A stretch of 44,516 bases of DNA from Cytophagales bacterium (GCA_013298215.1 JAAFKE010000031.1:1-44516), one strand, 5' to 3'; shown: positions 17,228 to 27,438, counted from the first letter of the stretch. Numbers and translations are program-made. The notes: generated from the letters alone by a model not told the origin.

Positions 17228-17706
17228 CGCAAGAAGTAGAAGAGTTTGAAACAGAAAACAAACCAACTGGCAAGTCTAAAAAGCCAGAAAGTGTATCGTC
17301 TCTATTAAAATACACCTTGGTAGGAACAATATTTGGCATCGTGTTCGTGAAGGCCGAAGTTATCTCTTGGTTTCGTATCCAAGAAATGTTCCGCCTCCAG
17401 TCCTTTCACATGTACGGGGTAATCGGCACGGCAGTGGCGGTGGGAGTTATCTCGATTCAGCTCATTAAGCGGCTCAAAATCAAAACGTTGTCGGGTGAGC
17501 CCATCGAAGTTCCTGGCAAAACTTTTCAGAAAGGGCAGCTATACGGAGGTCTTATATTTGGAATAGGCTGGGCCATTACTGGTGCTTGCCCTGGGCCACT
17601 TTTTGCCCAAATTGGGAGCGGTTTTGGGGCTGTGAGCATTACATTGCTCAGTGCCATCGCAGGTACGTGGGTGTATGGGGCAATTCAAGACAAATTGCCC
17701 CACTAA
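17224..17706 (+). CDS. YeeE/YedE family transporter, second half (DUF6691-like)
   Basis: The 160-residue membrane protein carries the second YeeE-type signature GWAITGACPGPLFAQIGSG, again with the conserved cysteine in G-A-C-P-G-P. About four helices follow a charged N-terminal tail of some 25 residues (rich in E, K and S). The ATGA overlap with the first half suggests production at a fixed ratio and a heterodimeric transporter, equivalent to the fused TsuA. It is the last gene of the galE operon and is convergent with the DUF3127 gene. Confidence 0.87.
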   Translation: MTQEVEEFETENKPTGKSKKPESVSSLLKYTLVGTIFGIVFVKAEVISWFRIQEMFRLQSFHMYGVIGTAVAVGVISIQLIKRLKIKTLSGEPIEVPGKTFQKGQLYGGLIFGIGWAITGACPGPLFAQIGSGFGAVSITLLSAIAGTWVYGAIQDKLPH

Positions 17707-17722
17707 CCTCGTTAAAGTTAAA

Positions 17723-18085
17723 TTAGAAGGGCAACGCGTTGTCTTCATCGGCACTAAACGTGGTCATCGGCGGGAAAGCCGCCGCAGGCTGGCTGGCTGC
17801 GTAAGACTCACCGCTGCCCTCGCCGCTGGTATCTAATTTCCAGGCTTTCAAGTCGGTGTACCACTTGCCGTTGTACTCGCGGCTCTCCACGTCGAACGAC
17901 ACGTTTACGTCTTTGCCTACCTGCAACGACTCCGCTCCTACTTTGTCTCCCCAGGCCGAAATACAGACCTTTTTAGGGTACTGGCCGTCGGTTTCGATCA
18001 CGAAATCTTGCTTTTTCCACGTCCCGTTTTTTCCCGCACCTGTCTGCAGGGGGAGCAATTGTACTACTTTTCCTTTTATTTCCAT
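17723..18085 (-). CDS. DUF3127 family protein
   Basis: The 120-residue protein begins MEIKGKVVQLLPLQTG and contains WKKQDFVIETDGQYPKKVCI and VSFDVESREYNGKWYTDLKAW, the conserved pattern of DUF3127, a small Bacteroidota family resembling an OB-fold single-stranded DNA-binding protein. The tail (about residues 90-120) is flexible and ends DEDNALPF, similar to the acidic tip of SSB proteins (D-x-D-x-x-P-F); this is a resemblance, not proof of SSB function. The ATG at 18083-18085 is preferred; a longer frame from 18184 would run through the terminator hairpin. It lies downstream of groL but beyond that terminator. Confidence 0.85.
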   Translation of the reverse strand: MEIKGKVVQLLPLQTGAGKNGTWKKQDFVIETDGQYPKKVCISAWGDKVGAESLQVGKDVNVSFDVESREYNGKWYTDLKAWKLDTSGEGSGESYAASQPAAAFPPMTTFSADEDNALPF

Positions 18086-18139
18086 TTCTATATTTGTTAC
18101 GAATTTACTGGCTGCAAGTTCGCCAAAATGAACTAATAA

Positions 18140-18180
18140 AAAAAGGTTGCCCAACCGAATTTCGATTGGGCAACCTTTTT
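18140..18180. terminator. Intrinsic terminator after groL
   Basis: A 15-bp perfect stem (AAAAAGGTTGCCCAA / TTGGGCAACCTTTTT) around an 11-base loop. On the minus strand it lies 24 bases beyond the groL stop; symmetric A and T runs allow termination in either direction. Confidence 0.93.
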
Positions 18181-18203
18181 GCAAATATTACGGCAACTCA
18201 TTC

Positions 18204-19865
<1,662 letters not shown>

Positions 19866-19900
19866 TTAGAACTGGTAGAGCCTTGGGCGGTTGGCTCAGA

Positions 19901-20179
19901 CTAAACGATCGCGAAAATATCGGCTTCGCGCATGATGAGGTACTCCTTGCCGTCCACGGTAATCTCCGTGCCAGCGTATTTTCCGTACAGAACTGTGTCG
20001 CCAGTTTTTACTGTAAGTGGCTCATCTTTTTTTCCTGGCCCAACGGCGATGACAATTCCCTTTTGGGGTTTTTCCTTGGCGGTGTCTGGAATAATGATAC
20101 CGAAAGCAGTTTTCTCTTCGGCAGGTGCGGCCTCGACCAGCACTCGGTCTGCCAGGGGCTTCACGTTTATTTGTGACAT
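19901..20179 (-). CDS. groS: Co-chaperonin GroES
   Basis: The 92-residue lid protein of the GroEL cage starts [22 protein letters not shown], has the mobile loop region ([20 protein letters not shown]), and ends [15 protein letters not shown]. Length is normal (about 95). It is the first gene of the groS-groL operon; the 220-base region between it and secG holds the secG terminator and presumably the groS promoter. A TAATTTTG minus-strand box at 20281-20274 is a possible but weak candidate because no -33 element pairs with it. Confidence 0.97.
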   Translation of the reverse strand: MSQINVKPLADRVLVEAAPAEEKTAFGIIIPDTAKEKPQKGIVIAVGPGKKDEPLTVKTGDTVLYGKYAGTEITVDGKEYLIMREADIFAIV

Positions 20180-20347
20180 AGTTTTAGTAAGGTTAATTAA
20201 TAATTAGTGACAATAGATGAATGTAAGGTTCACAACAAGTGATTATCATTTTTTGTGCCAAGGCCAAAAAAATCAAAATTACTGCCAAATTTTCCGATTT
20301 GCGACTGACAATCGCGGCGGGCGTGCCACCAAAGAAATGATTGTAAC

Positions 20348-20382
20348 CAAAAAAACCTGCCAATTCAGGGCAGGTTTTTTTG
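20348..20382 (-). terminator. Intrinsic terminator after secG
   Basis: A 14-bp stem (core CCTGCC / GGCAGG flanked by A7 and T7) with a 7-base loop. On the minus strand it begins 20 bases past the secG stop. Confidence 0.9.
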
Positions 20383-20402
20383 TTGGTTGCGCGAACAACT
20401 AC

Positions 20403-20750
20403 CTATTTTTTGGGTAATACTGGTGCTGGCTTCGCTGGAATTGGTGTATTAGCTGGAGCAGGCAAGGTCTTTGAAGCGGCCTTGTCCATGTTCGGGCTGT
20501 CGGTTTGGTTGATGCCCGTTGGCGTACCAACGATCAAATGTGACACCAACACCAAAACACCCATTGCGGCGGCCAGCCCCCAGGTTATCTGCTCGAGCAG
20601 GTCGGTTGTTTTTTGAACACCAAACATCTGGCTGGCACCTGCACCCCCAAACTCACCAGACAGCCCTCCACCTTTTGAATTTTGGATCAGGACGGCCAGC
20701 GTCAATAAAACGGCAATAATGCAAACGATTACAATTAAGGCAACGTACAT
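20403..20750 (-). CDS. secG: Preprotein translocase subunit SecG
   Basis: The 115-residue protein has the SecG pattern: an N-terminal membrane helix (ALIVIVCIIAVLLTLAVLIQNSKGGGLSG, with the conserved Q-N-x-K-G-G-G-L), a cytoplasmic loop and a second helix (WGLAAAMGVLVLVSHLIVG). SecG supports protein export through SecYEG. The C-terminal tail is rich in proline, alanine and lysine, common in Bacteroidota SecG. It lies downstream of the TPR gene on the same strand, in the order lptE, TPR protein, secG that is familiar from related genomes. Confidence 0.93.
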   Translation of the reverse strand: MYVALIVIVCIIAVLLTLAVLIQNSKGGGLSGEFGGAGASQMFGVQKTTDLLEQITWGLAAAMGVLVLVSHLIVGTPTGINQTDSPNMDKAASKTLPAPANTPIPAKPAPVLPKK

Positions 20751-20789
20751 TTAATTATTTTTTTAGGATTAAACTTCTATTAGTTCTTG

Positions 20790-21659
20790 TCACTCGTTGG
20801 TGAGTTCTCTGATTTTTTCTGCAAAGAAATCACTTTTTTCTGGATTTTTCTGAAATAACTTTTCGTAAACCTCAATCGCCTTGTCGATCTTACCCTGCCT
20901 GACCAAAATTCGGGCGAAGGCTTCCGTCACCACGCCATCCATGGTTCCTTTGTTGCGCTTGGTGAGGTCTTCGTGTTGGGAGCGGTCGGTCATGCTCCCA
21001 CGAATGGGCGCAAGGGTAGCCTCGCGTTGGATAAAATTCTCAATAATGGCGCGTTGGCGTTGGCGTTCTACCTCGTTCTCGTCGGCTGGCTCGGGCTCGT
21101 CGGCCTGGGTTGTTTCTGGCAATGTCTGCTCTGCCGATTGTTCTAATTCTGTTTGGAGGTTGTTCTCCAGTAGGGTAGTTTCATCAACGGGTGGGATGGT
21201 ATCGGCGTAGTCTATTGTTTTCAGTTCGGCTTGGGTTTTAAGTTTATCGTTCAAAAATTGGCTAAATTTTTCTTCGTCGAATGTGTAGCGCGAGTTTACG
21301 TCTTTCACCAACCGATTGGGCAACGTAAAAACAATATCGCTCTGAAAATCGGCGGGAGTGGCAAAGGCACTGCCCGCCCCAGATATTTGCGCCAACAGTT
21401 TTTGCGACCACTCAAACTCATTTTGAATGAGCTTGCGAAGGGCGTTTCGGCTCAGGGCGTGGGCAGCAGCCTGGTGAATGGCCTCAGCTGCGTGGCTCGG
21501 CGTGTGCAGGGCCGAGCCTTTGGCACAAAGCACCTGAATGGACTGGCAATAGGGGTATACCTTCAGGGTTTCTTGGAGCAAATGAAGATCAGTAGCCGAA
21601 ATATCTTGCGGATTTGCCGCCCAGTACGACAGTGATTCTTTGACTACGGAATGGTTCAT
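20790..21659 (-). CDS. Uncharacterised TPR-like protein upstream of secG
   Basis: The 289-residue protein has no assigned function that I recognise. The C-terminal 60 residues form a TPR-like helix pair (VVTEAFARILVRQGKIDKAI, YEKLFQKNPEKSDFFAEKI). The N-terminal region (residues 1-110) is helical and begins MNHSVVKESLSYWAANP; the middle (about 145-215) is acidic and low-complexity, rich in E, T and Q. No signal peptide or membrane segment is visible, so it is probably cytoplasmic. I use the ATG at 21657-21659; the longer frame from 21734 gives an unlikely N-terminus. Its place between lptE and secG suggests a link with envelope or export, by context only. Confidence 0.7.
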   Translation of the reverse strand: MNHSVVKESLSYWAANPQDISATDLHLLQETLKVYPYCQSIQVLCAKGSALHTPSHAAEAIHQAAAHALSRNALRKLIQNEFEWSQKLLAQISGAGSAFATPADFQSDIVFTLPNRLVKDVNSRYTFDEEKFSQFLNDKLKTQAELKTIDYADTIPPVDETTLLENNLQTELEQSAEQTLPETTQADEPEPADENEVERQRQRAIIENFIQREATLAPIRGSMTDRSQHEDLTKRNKGTMDGVVTEAFARILVRQGKIDKAIEVYEKLFQKNPEKSDFFAEKIRELTNE

Positions 21660-21770
21660 GGGGCAATGGTCGGTGTCAGTAAAACAAAAAAAACGCTCTT
21701 TTGTAATCCAACAAATATAGTACAAAATGGGCACCAGCGCGAATGAATAATGATAATTTTGCGGTTCGGG

Positions 21771-22292
21771 CTACCAGTCGGCGGCGGCTTTGTTGAAAAT
21801 ATCTTGGATAATTTGGTCTAATATGCGGGGAATCAGACCCGCCTCTACCTGGTTTAAGGTTTGGTTTTGTGGAAAGTCTTGGTAAAAAGAAAACGACTGG
21901 TCGAAGTTTTTGGTCTCGTCTTTGTTGTTGTTGAAACGCACCTGCACCGTCACGTTCAGGCGGTTCACGCCGGCGCGGTCTGATGCAGTGGGAGCCTGCG
22001 GAATGACCTGATAGTCAGTAATGCTACCCTCCAACTGCAAATCGCCGTTGGTTGGCAGCAATTTAAGGTCGGTGTTTCGTTGAAAATACTCTTTTATTTT
22101 TTCGTTGAAAGTGAGGGGCAAATTCGACGGCCCGCCCGCCGTTCCCATCGTAAAGTTCACGACCGTGAAGGTCTTTATGTCGGGAGACAGCGTTGTGCCC
22201 GAAAACGAATAAATACCACAGCCAGTCTGCGAACACAAAAAAACGAACGACAAAAAGTATTTTACAGCCGCACGTTGCAGGTTTTTATTCAT
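21771..22292 (-). CDS. lptE: LptE-family LPS-assembly lipoprotein
   Basis: The 173-residue protein has a signal sequence ending in a lipobox-like SQTGCGIYSFSG; the cysteine would be lipidated and anchored in the outer membrane. The mature part (LSPDIKTFTVVNFTMG, INVTVQV-type strands, NQVEAGLIPRILDQIIQDIFNKAAADW) matches the Bacteroidota LptE group, which plugs the LptD barrel for lipopolysaccharide insertion. The ATG at 22290-22292 overlaps the end of the sigma-54 activator gene; an in-frame ATG at 22304 is also possible. Both choices mean translational coupling with that regulator. Confidence 0.85.
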   Translation of the reverse strand: MNKNLQRAAVKYFLSFVFLCSQTGCGIYSFSGTTLSPDIKTFTVVNFTMGTAGGPSNLPLTFNEKIKEYFQRNTDLKLLPTNGDLQLEGSITDYQVIPQAPTASDRAGVNRLNVTVQVRFNNNKDETKNFDQSFSFYQDFPQNQTLNQVEAGLIPRILDQIIQDIFNKAAADW

Positions 22293-23613
22293 CTTCGATG
22301 TCATATTGTTTAATCTTTCGGTAGAGCGTTCGCTCCGAAATACCCAACGCCTGGGCGGCGTATTTACGTTTATAATTGTGTTTTTTTAACGCCCGCACAA
22401 TCATCTCTTTTTCCTTGTCTTCGAGCCAAAGCGATTCTTCTTCGGCGGTTTCGTGGGCAACATCCTCCACCTCAAAGCGGTCGTCGTTGGTGTCTATTCT
22501 GGCAAAAGGCCCCACCTCGGCGGGGCTGTAAATGGGCGCGGGCGTGCCAGTAGGCAGCAGTTTGGGGCTTTCGGCCTGCGGAATATCGGTAAAGTCGGTA
22601 CTGCCGTCGGCGGTCGTAAACAGGTCGCGGTGTTTGTTGAGCAAATCGGCCCCGTTTTCGTTGTTGAGTACCTGCAAAACCAACTTTTTTAGGTCTGTCA
22701 CGTCGCGCCTCATGTCAAAAAGCACCTTATAAAGTAGCTCGCGCTCGCTAAACGACTGGTCGCCGCTTGCCATTCCACCCAACGAAAGCAGCTGTCGGCT
22801 GGCCGTGGAGGTCTGGTTATTGGGCAAATAGCGGGCCAGTGCTTGCCCATCGATTGGCTTATTAACTTCTGATTCGAGAATCGAGATTTGCTCGGCGATG
22901 TTTTTCAACTGCCGAATATTGCCCGGAAAAGCGTACCCAACCAGCACCGCCTTGGCATCGTCGGTGAGCTGAATGGGCCTGATGCGGTAGCGTTCGGCAA
23001 AATCGGTGGTAAATTTCCTAAACAGCAGTTCAATGTCGTTGCCGCGTTCGCGCAGGGGTGGCACCATAATTGGCACCGTATTGAGGCGGTAGTAAAGGTC
23101 TTCCCTAAAACGCCCCTGGTGTACGGCATCGAGTAGGTTGCGGTTGGTGGCGGCCACCACGCGGGTATCGGTCTTTTTTACCTTCGAGGAGCCCACGGGG
23201 ATAAAATCGCCGTTTTCTAAAACCCGCAGCAGGCGCGCCTGCGTGCCGAGGGGCATTTCGCCAATCTCGTCCAAAAAAATAGTACCGCCGTTGGTGGTCT
23301 CGAAGTACCCTTTGCGGTCGTCGATTGCGCCCGTAAAGGATCCTTTTATATGGCCAAAAAGTTCGGAATCGATCGTTCCTTCGGGAATAGCTCCGCAGTT
23401 TATGGCAATAAACGGCCCGTGTTTGCGCGCGCTGAGGCTATGAATAATTTTAGAAAACGACTCCTTACCGCTGCCACTCTCGCCCGTTATGAGCACCGTT
23501 AGGTCGGTGGCGGCCACTTGGGTGGCCACGTTGATGGCATAATTGAGCGCTGGCGAAGTGCCAATGATCCCAAATCGGTTTTTGGTCGATTGTATGTCTT
23601 GGTTGTTGGTCAT
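22285..23613 (-). CDS. Sigma-54-dependent transcriptional activator (AAA+ and Fis-type HTH)
   Basis: The 442-residue protein begins directly with the AAA+ domain (residues about 15-250). Motifs are GESGSGKESFSKIIHSLS (Walker A), HIKGSFTGAIDDRKG, where the sigma-54 contact motif GAFTGA reads GSFTGA, and TIFLDEIGEMP (Walker B). The C-terminal HTH reads ALKKHNYKRKYAAQALGI and SERTLYRKIKQYDI. There is no receiver, GAF or PAS domain in front, so activity is probably not set by phosphorelay. A poorly conserved linker of about 130 residues joins the two parts. It overlaps lptE by eight bases and follows miaB, an arrangement seen in Bacteroidota; its target genes are unknown. Confidence 0.92.
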   Translation of the reverse strand: MTNNQDIQSTKNRFGIIGTSPALNYAINVATQVAATDLTVLITGESGSGKESFSKIIHSLSARKHGPFIAINCGAIPEGTIDSELFGHIKGSFTGAIDDRKGYFETTNGGTIFLDEIGEMPLGTQARLLRVLENGDFIPVGSSKVKKTDTRVVAATNRNLLDAVHQGRFREDLYYRLNTVPIMVPPLRERGNDIELLFRKFTTDFAERYRIRPIQLTDDAKAVLVGYAFPGNIRQLKNIAEQISILESEVNKPIDGQALARYLPNNQTSTASRQLLSLGGMASGDQSFSERELLYKVLFDMRRDVTDLKKLVLQVLNNENGADLLNKHRDLFTTADGSTDFTDIPQAESPKLLPTGTPAPIYSPAEVGPFARIDTNDDRFEVEDVAHETAEEESLWLEDKEKEMIVRALKKHNYKRKYAAQALGISERTLYRKIKQYDIEDE

Positions 23614-23650
23614 TGTTGAGATTGCTGTGGATAACCGTACTCTTTGTTGT

Positions 23651-25156
23651 TTATTGACCCACCACCTGCCCCAGCAACGTAGCCGACGAGCACTCGGTTA
23701 CTAAAACCTGCACGTACTCGCCTTTTTTGTGGGTTCCGCGCGGAAAGACCACCACTTTATTTTGGTCGTTGCGGCCTTGCAATTGCTCCTCCGACCGCTT
23801 CGAGAAACCTTCTATCAATACCTTGTGTACTTTGCCCACACCCAGTTGGTTGCGCTCCAAAGCCAAGCGGCGTTGCAGGGCGATGACTTCGTTTAGGCGC
23901 CGCATTTTAACGTCCTCTGGCACGTCGTCTTTCAGTTTTTTGGCGGCGGGTGTGCCTGGCCGCTCCGAATACGCAAACATAAAACCGTAATCGTAGCGGG
24001 CATACTCCATCAGCGACAGCGAGTCTTGGTGGTCTTGCTCGGTTTCGGTACAAAAACCCGTAATCATGTCCTGCGAAATCCCGCAGTCGTTGCCCAAAAT
24101 AGTTCTTATGCGGTCTATTTTGTTGATGTACCACGCCCGGTCGTAGGTGCGGTTCATGAGTTCTAAAATGCGGCTACTGCCGCTCTGAGCGGGCAGGTGA
24201 ATGTAATTACAGATATTTTCGTGTTTTTTTATGGTATATAGCACCTGATCGGTAATGTCTTTGGGGTGCGATGTACTAAACCGAACCCGCAGGTCGGGGC
24301 TGATGAGCGCCACCATTTCGAGCAGGTCAGAAAAAGACACCACGCCCCCAGCGGGTATGCCCCCAGCGGGTATGCCCCCAGCGGGTATGCCCCCAGCGGG
24401 TATGCCCCCAGCGGGTATGCGCTGAGTAGGTGCTAGGTGGTTGTACTTATAAGAGTCCACGTTTTGGCCGAGCAGGGTCACTTCGCGGTAGCCTTTCTCA
24501 AACAAATCTTGGGCTTCTTGCACAATACTGAGCGGGTCTCGGCTGCGCTCGCGGCCCCTGGTAAACGGCACAACGCAAAAACTGCACATATTGTCGCAAC
24601 CCCGCATGATGCTAATAAACGCCGTGACCCCGTTGGAATTGAGGCGAATCGGCGAAATATCGGCGTAGGTTTCTTCCCTCGACAACTGGACGTTCACCGC
24701 TTTTTGGCCCGTTTGCGCCTCCTCCACCAAATTTGGAATGTGGCGGTAGGCATCGGGGCCAGCCACAATGTCCACCATCTTTTCTTCTTCCAGCAGTTTG
24801 GCTTTCAGGCGTTCGGCCATGCACCCCAGTATGCCAATTATCATGCCTGGGCGGCGGAGTTTCATGGTGTTTAGGTGCACGAGGCGGTTGCGCACTTTCT
24901 GCTCGGCGTTTTCGCGGATGGCGCACGTGTTCAAAAAAATCACGTCGGCTTCGTCGGCACTGGCCGTGGTGGCAAAACCCGCACCGCGCATGATGGAGGC
25001 CACAATGTCGGAGTCAGAAAAGTTCATCTGGCAACCGTAGCTCTCAATGTACAATTTCTTTTTGCCGATCCCGATTTCCTCCTCCGACACTTTCACAATC
25101 TCGCAGGCTTCTTTGTCGGTTTCGGTCAATATTTTTAGTGATTCGATCTTTTGCAT
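23651..25156 (-). CDS. miaB: tRNA-2-methylthio-N6-dimethylallyladenosine synthase MiaB
   Basis: The 501-residue radical-SAM methylthiotransferase modifies i6A37 of tRNAs. The N-terminal UPF0004 domain begins [18 protein letters not shown], with cluster cysteines there, in [12 protein letters not shown] and in GILGCMAE. The radical-SAM site is [18 protein letters not shown] (C-x3-C-x2-C). The C-terminal TRAM domain ends in [15 protein letters not shown]. About residues 243-270 consist of repeated GGIPA units encoded by five perfect 15-bp repeats; this falls in a loop of variable length between the [12 protein letters not shown] segment and [19 protein letters not shown]. The ATG at 25156 is the first good start and gives a short N-terminal extension. 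Confidence 0.95.
   Translation of the reverse strand: MQKIESLKILTETDKEACEIVKVSEEEIGIGKKKLYIESYGCQMNFSDSDIVASIMRGAGFATTASADEADVIFLNTCAIRENAEQKVRNRLVHLNTMKLRRPGMIIGILGCMAERLKAKLLEEEKMVDIVAGPDAYRHIPNLVEEAQTGQKAVNVQLSREETYADISPIRLNSNGVTAFISIMRGCDNMCSFCVVPFTRGRERSRDPLSIVQEAQDLFEKGYREVTLLGQNVDSYKYNHLAPTQRIPAGGIPAGGIPAGGIPAGGIPAGGVVSFSDLLEMVALISPDLRVRFSTSHPKDITDQVLYTIKKHENICNYIHLPAQSGSSRILELMNRTYDRAWYINKIDRIRTILGNDCGISQDMITGFCTETEQDHQDSLSLMEYARYDYGFMFAYSERPGTPAAKKLKDDVPEDVKMRRLNEVIALQRRLALERNQLGVGKVHKVLIEGFSKRSEEQLQGRNDQNKVVVFPRGTHKKGEYVQVLVTECSSATLLGQVVGQ
24346..24420 (-). repeat. Five perfect 15-bp tandem repeats inside miaB
   Basis: The unit CCCCAGCGGGTATGC (plus strand) occurs five times without a mismatch at 24346-24420. 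Because 15 is a multiple of three, copy-number change keeps the frame, adding or removing one G-I-P-A-G unit of MiaB at a time. Confidence 0.98.
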
Positions 25157-25297
25157 AACTTCTTGTTCAAATTTCAGCAGTTTGGGGTTTTGATCGCCTT
25201 TTTTGCGGGGGCAAAGTTACAAAAAACTGACAGAATGTCATCATTTGTTGTTTCAACTCTGCAAACCAAATCCAGTTACTTTACGTAGCTTTGTACG

Positions 25298-26692
25298 ATG
25301 TTCGCCCCCGCACTCCTATTGTCGTTTTTTGGTTGGCTACTGCCAGGCACCGCCCCCAACCCTGCCGACTCGACGGTGCGCGTTGGGGCCATACACATCG
25401 TAGGAAACACCCGCACGCGCCAAAGCATTGTGCAACGCGAGCTGTCAGTGCACGAAAACGGTTTGTATTCGACCCAGAAAATCGACTCCCTCATCGAGGC
25501 CGACCGACGCAAGGTGGTCAATACCAACCTGTTTGTCACCGTCGAAATTAAAAAGGAAAGTGTTTCCGATAGCGTCATCGACCTGCGCGTTTTGCTCAAA
25601 GAACGCTGGTATTTTATTGTTACGCCCGTTTTTCAGTTGGCCGATCGCAATTTTAACGAGTGGTGGTACGAACGCGGGCGCGACATCAGACGAACTACCT
25701 ATGGTATTTATGCCGCCCACCAAAATCTAACGGGCCGCAACGACCGCCTTAGAATGCTGGCCGAGTTTGGTTTTTTGCCCAAATTCGATCTTTTTTATAC
25801 CACGCCCTACATTGACCGCGCCCAAAAAACGGGTATGACCATCGGCCTTTCGTATGCGCCCAACAAAACGGTGGCCTACCGCACCAACGCCGACAAGTTG
25901 GTCTACTTAGAGTCCGAACGCCTCAACCGAACGTCGCTGGCGGCGTTTATTGCTTTTACTTACCGACCGCAATTTTACGGGCTTCACAACGCCGAACTTC
26001 GGTACGTGTCGGCGGCGATCTCGGACACACTGGCGGGCCTGAACCCCAATTTTTTCTTGGATGGCCGCACCAAGCAACGTTTCTTTCAGCTTAGTTACAA
26101 TTACACATACGACCGCCGCGACAACGTGCAGTTTCCGCTTCGGGGTTGGAGCTACGGTTTTTCGGCCAAAAAGTACGGTATTCTGCCCACCGACGATGTC
26201 AATCAATTGGACCTAATTTTTTCTTACGCCCGCTTTCATCCGTTGGGCGGGCGGTGGTTCTCCGATATTTCGAGCGAAATTAAAACGTCCTTTCCGCGCC
26301 GCCAACCCTACGCCCAAACCCGGGGCCTCGGTTTTGGGGGCGATCTGGTGCGCGGCTACGAGCTCTACGCCATCGACGGCCAGGCCTACTGGTACGCCCG
26401 CACCAACCTCAACTACAAACTGTGGGAACGCCTAATAGCCCTGAAATTTGTACCGCTCAGGCAGTTCAACGCCCTGCCGCTGGCTATATACCCGAGCGTA
26501 TATGCTGATTTTGGTTACGCAACAAATATATTTAAAAACCTCAATAACAGCAACTTAGCAAATAGTTTATTGGTAGGTGGAGGCCTTGGCATGAATTTTG
26601 TTACTTGGTACAACATCGTCGCCCGCGTAAACTATTCGATCAATCTTTTGGGAGAAAAACGATTTTACTTCACGGTAGCACGCGAATATTGA
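25298..26692 (+). CDS. Omp85 (BamA/TamA-like) outer-membrane protein with a single POTRA domain
   Basis: The 464-residue protein has a short hydrophobic N-terminus (signal-like, LLLSFFGWLLPG), one POTRA-like domain (about residues 28-105: VRVGAIHIVGNTRTRQSIVQ to VTVEIKKES...VIDLRVLL), and a beta-barrel part with alternating aromatic strands. The barrel includes the Omp85 L6 motif as DLVRGYELYAIDG. BamA has five POTRA domains, TamA three; one POTRA and 464 residues is unusually small. Substrate and partners are unknown; family members insert or translocate proteins at the outer membrane. A TAGCTTTG box at 25286-25293 sits only four bases before the ATG, so either start or promoter is uncertain. 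A lipoprotein and a cyclophilin gene follow. Confidence 0.82.
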   Translation: MFAPALLLSFFGWLLPGTAPNPADSTVRVGAIHIVGNTRTRQSIVQRELSVHENGLYSTQKIDSLIEADRRKVVNTNLFVTVEIKKESVSDSVIDLRVLLKERWYFIVTPVFQLADRNFNEWWYERGRDIRRTTYGIYAAHQNLTGRNDRLRMLAEFGFLPKFDLFYTTPYIDRAQKTGMTIGLSYAPNKTVAYRTNADKLVYLESERLNRTSLAAFIAFTYRPQFYGLHNAELRYVSAAISDTLAGLNPNFFLDGRTKQRFFQLSYNYTYDRRDNVQFPLRGWSYGFSAKKYGILPTDDVNQLDLIFSYARFHPLGGRWFSDISSEIKTSFPRRQPYAQTRGLGFGGDLVRGYELYAIDGQAYWYARTNLNYKLWERLIALKFVPLRQFNALPLAIYPSVYADFGYATNIFKNLNNSNLANSLLVGGGLGMNFVTWYNIVARVNYSINLLGEKRFYFTVAREY

Positions 26693-26712
26693 GTGACAAT
26701 ATCGTTCATGTT

Positions 26713-27438
26713 ATGACCAGAATAAAGTACCTTTACGCCCATTATATCATTGAATTTTTTGCCAACCCAACCGTGAAAACTTATTTTCTGCTGGCATTTA
26801 TTGGCATTGAAATGGGTCTTGCCATGCTGATTGGCTGCGACACCAAAACGCAGCAACGCACCGAGCAAACCACGCCCGCCGACCAGCCAATTGCCAACAA
26901 CCTGACCGACTCCGCGCCAGCCAGCAACCAGTCCGAACTGCTCAAAAAAATTATCGGAACGCCTGGCCAGGGGCTGTTTAGGGGAATAAACTTTGGCGAT
27001 AACATCAGCAAGGTGCGGTCGATGGAGCGTTTTGAGATGTTTGAAGACACACCGACCCACGTGGGTTTCACGCACGAAACCGAAAACTTAGAGTCGGTCG
27101 ATGTGCTGTATTATTTCGACAAAAACAACCGCGTCAATGGGGTAAGTGTAGACGTGTTTTTGAACTCCGAAAAGTCGGTAAAAGAACTCATGTACCAGTT
27201 TGAGACTTACCTTTCAGGAAAATTTGGGGCTTCAACCAGGTCAAAGAATACCCTCGACTGGACAACTGCCAAAACGCTCGTTCGGCTTCAAAACGCAAGC
27301 CAAGGTAGGGACTTCGGCATTAAGCTTATTTTTACCAATCAGTCTGCAAACTCGGTGCTATTTGCCCAATTTTATGCAAAAGATTCTGTTCAGAACCAAC
27401 CTTTTCCTGCTGTGGCTGCTGCTGGGCTCGCTCGGTAA
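26713..27438 (+). CDS. Putative lipoprotein of unknown function
   Basis: The frame from ATG 26713 gives 241 residues; a GTG at 26773 would give a more typical lipoprotein signal (MKTYFLLAFIGIEM...LIGC, the cysteine in LIGCDTKTQ being the lipidation site). I do not recognise the family. The mature part is soluble: a T/Q/N/A-rich linker, then a folded region with GINFGDNISKVRSMERFEMF, DVLYYFDKNNRVNGVSVDVF and VRLQNASQGRDFGIKLIF. The pattern of a short helix after GINFGDNISKV recalls SmpA/BamE-like lipoproteins, but this is only a visual similarity. It starts 20 bases after the Omp85 gene and overlaps the next gene by 65 bases. Confidence 0.65.
   Translation: MTRIKYLYAHYIIEFFANPTVKTYFLLAFIGIEMGLAMLIGCDTKTQQRTEQTTPADQPIANNLTDSAPASNQSELLKKIIGTPGQGLFRGINFGDNISKVRSMERFEMFEDTPTHVGFTHETENLESVDVLYYFDKNNRVNGVSVDVFLNSEKSVKELMYQFETYLSGKFGASTRSKNTLDWTTAKTLVRLQNASQGRDFGIKLIFTNQSANSVLFAQFYAKDSVQNQPFPAVAAAGLAR

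Noticed and set aside
20180-20347. CIRCE operator or sigma-54 promoter before groS (TTGGCAC on the minus strand)
   Set aside because: No inverted repeat of the CIRCE type was found, and the TGGCAC lacks the properly spaced TTGC element.
24346-24420. Possible CRISPR array
   Set aside because: The repeats are 15 bp, directly adjacent without spacers, and in frame within miaB; no cas genes are in the window.
25286-25293. TAGCTTTG as promoter of the Omp85 gene
   Set aside because: The box is perfect, but it ends only four bases before the ATG, and no -33 element is correctly spaced; noted in the gene entry but not listed as a promoter.
26605-26712. N-terminal extension of the lipoprotein frame into the end of the Omp85 gene
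   Set aside because: The extension overlaps conserved barrel codons in another frame and would bury the lipoprotein signal.
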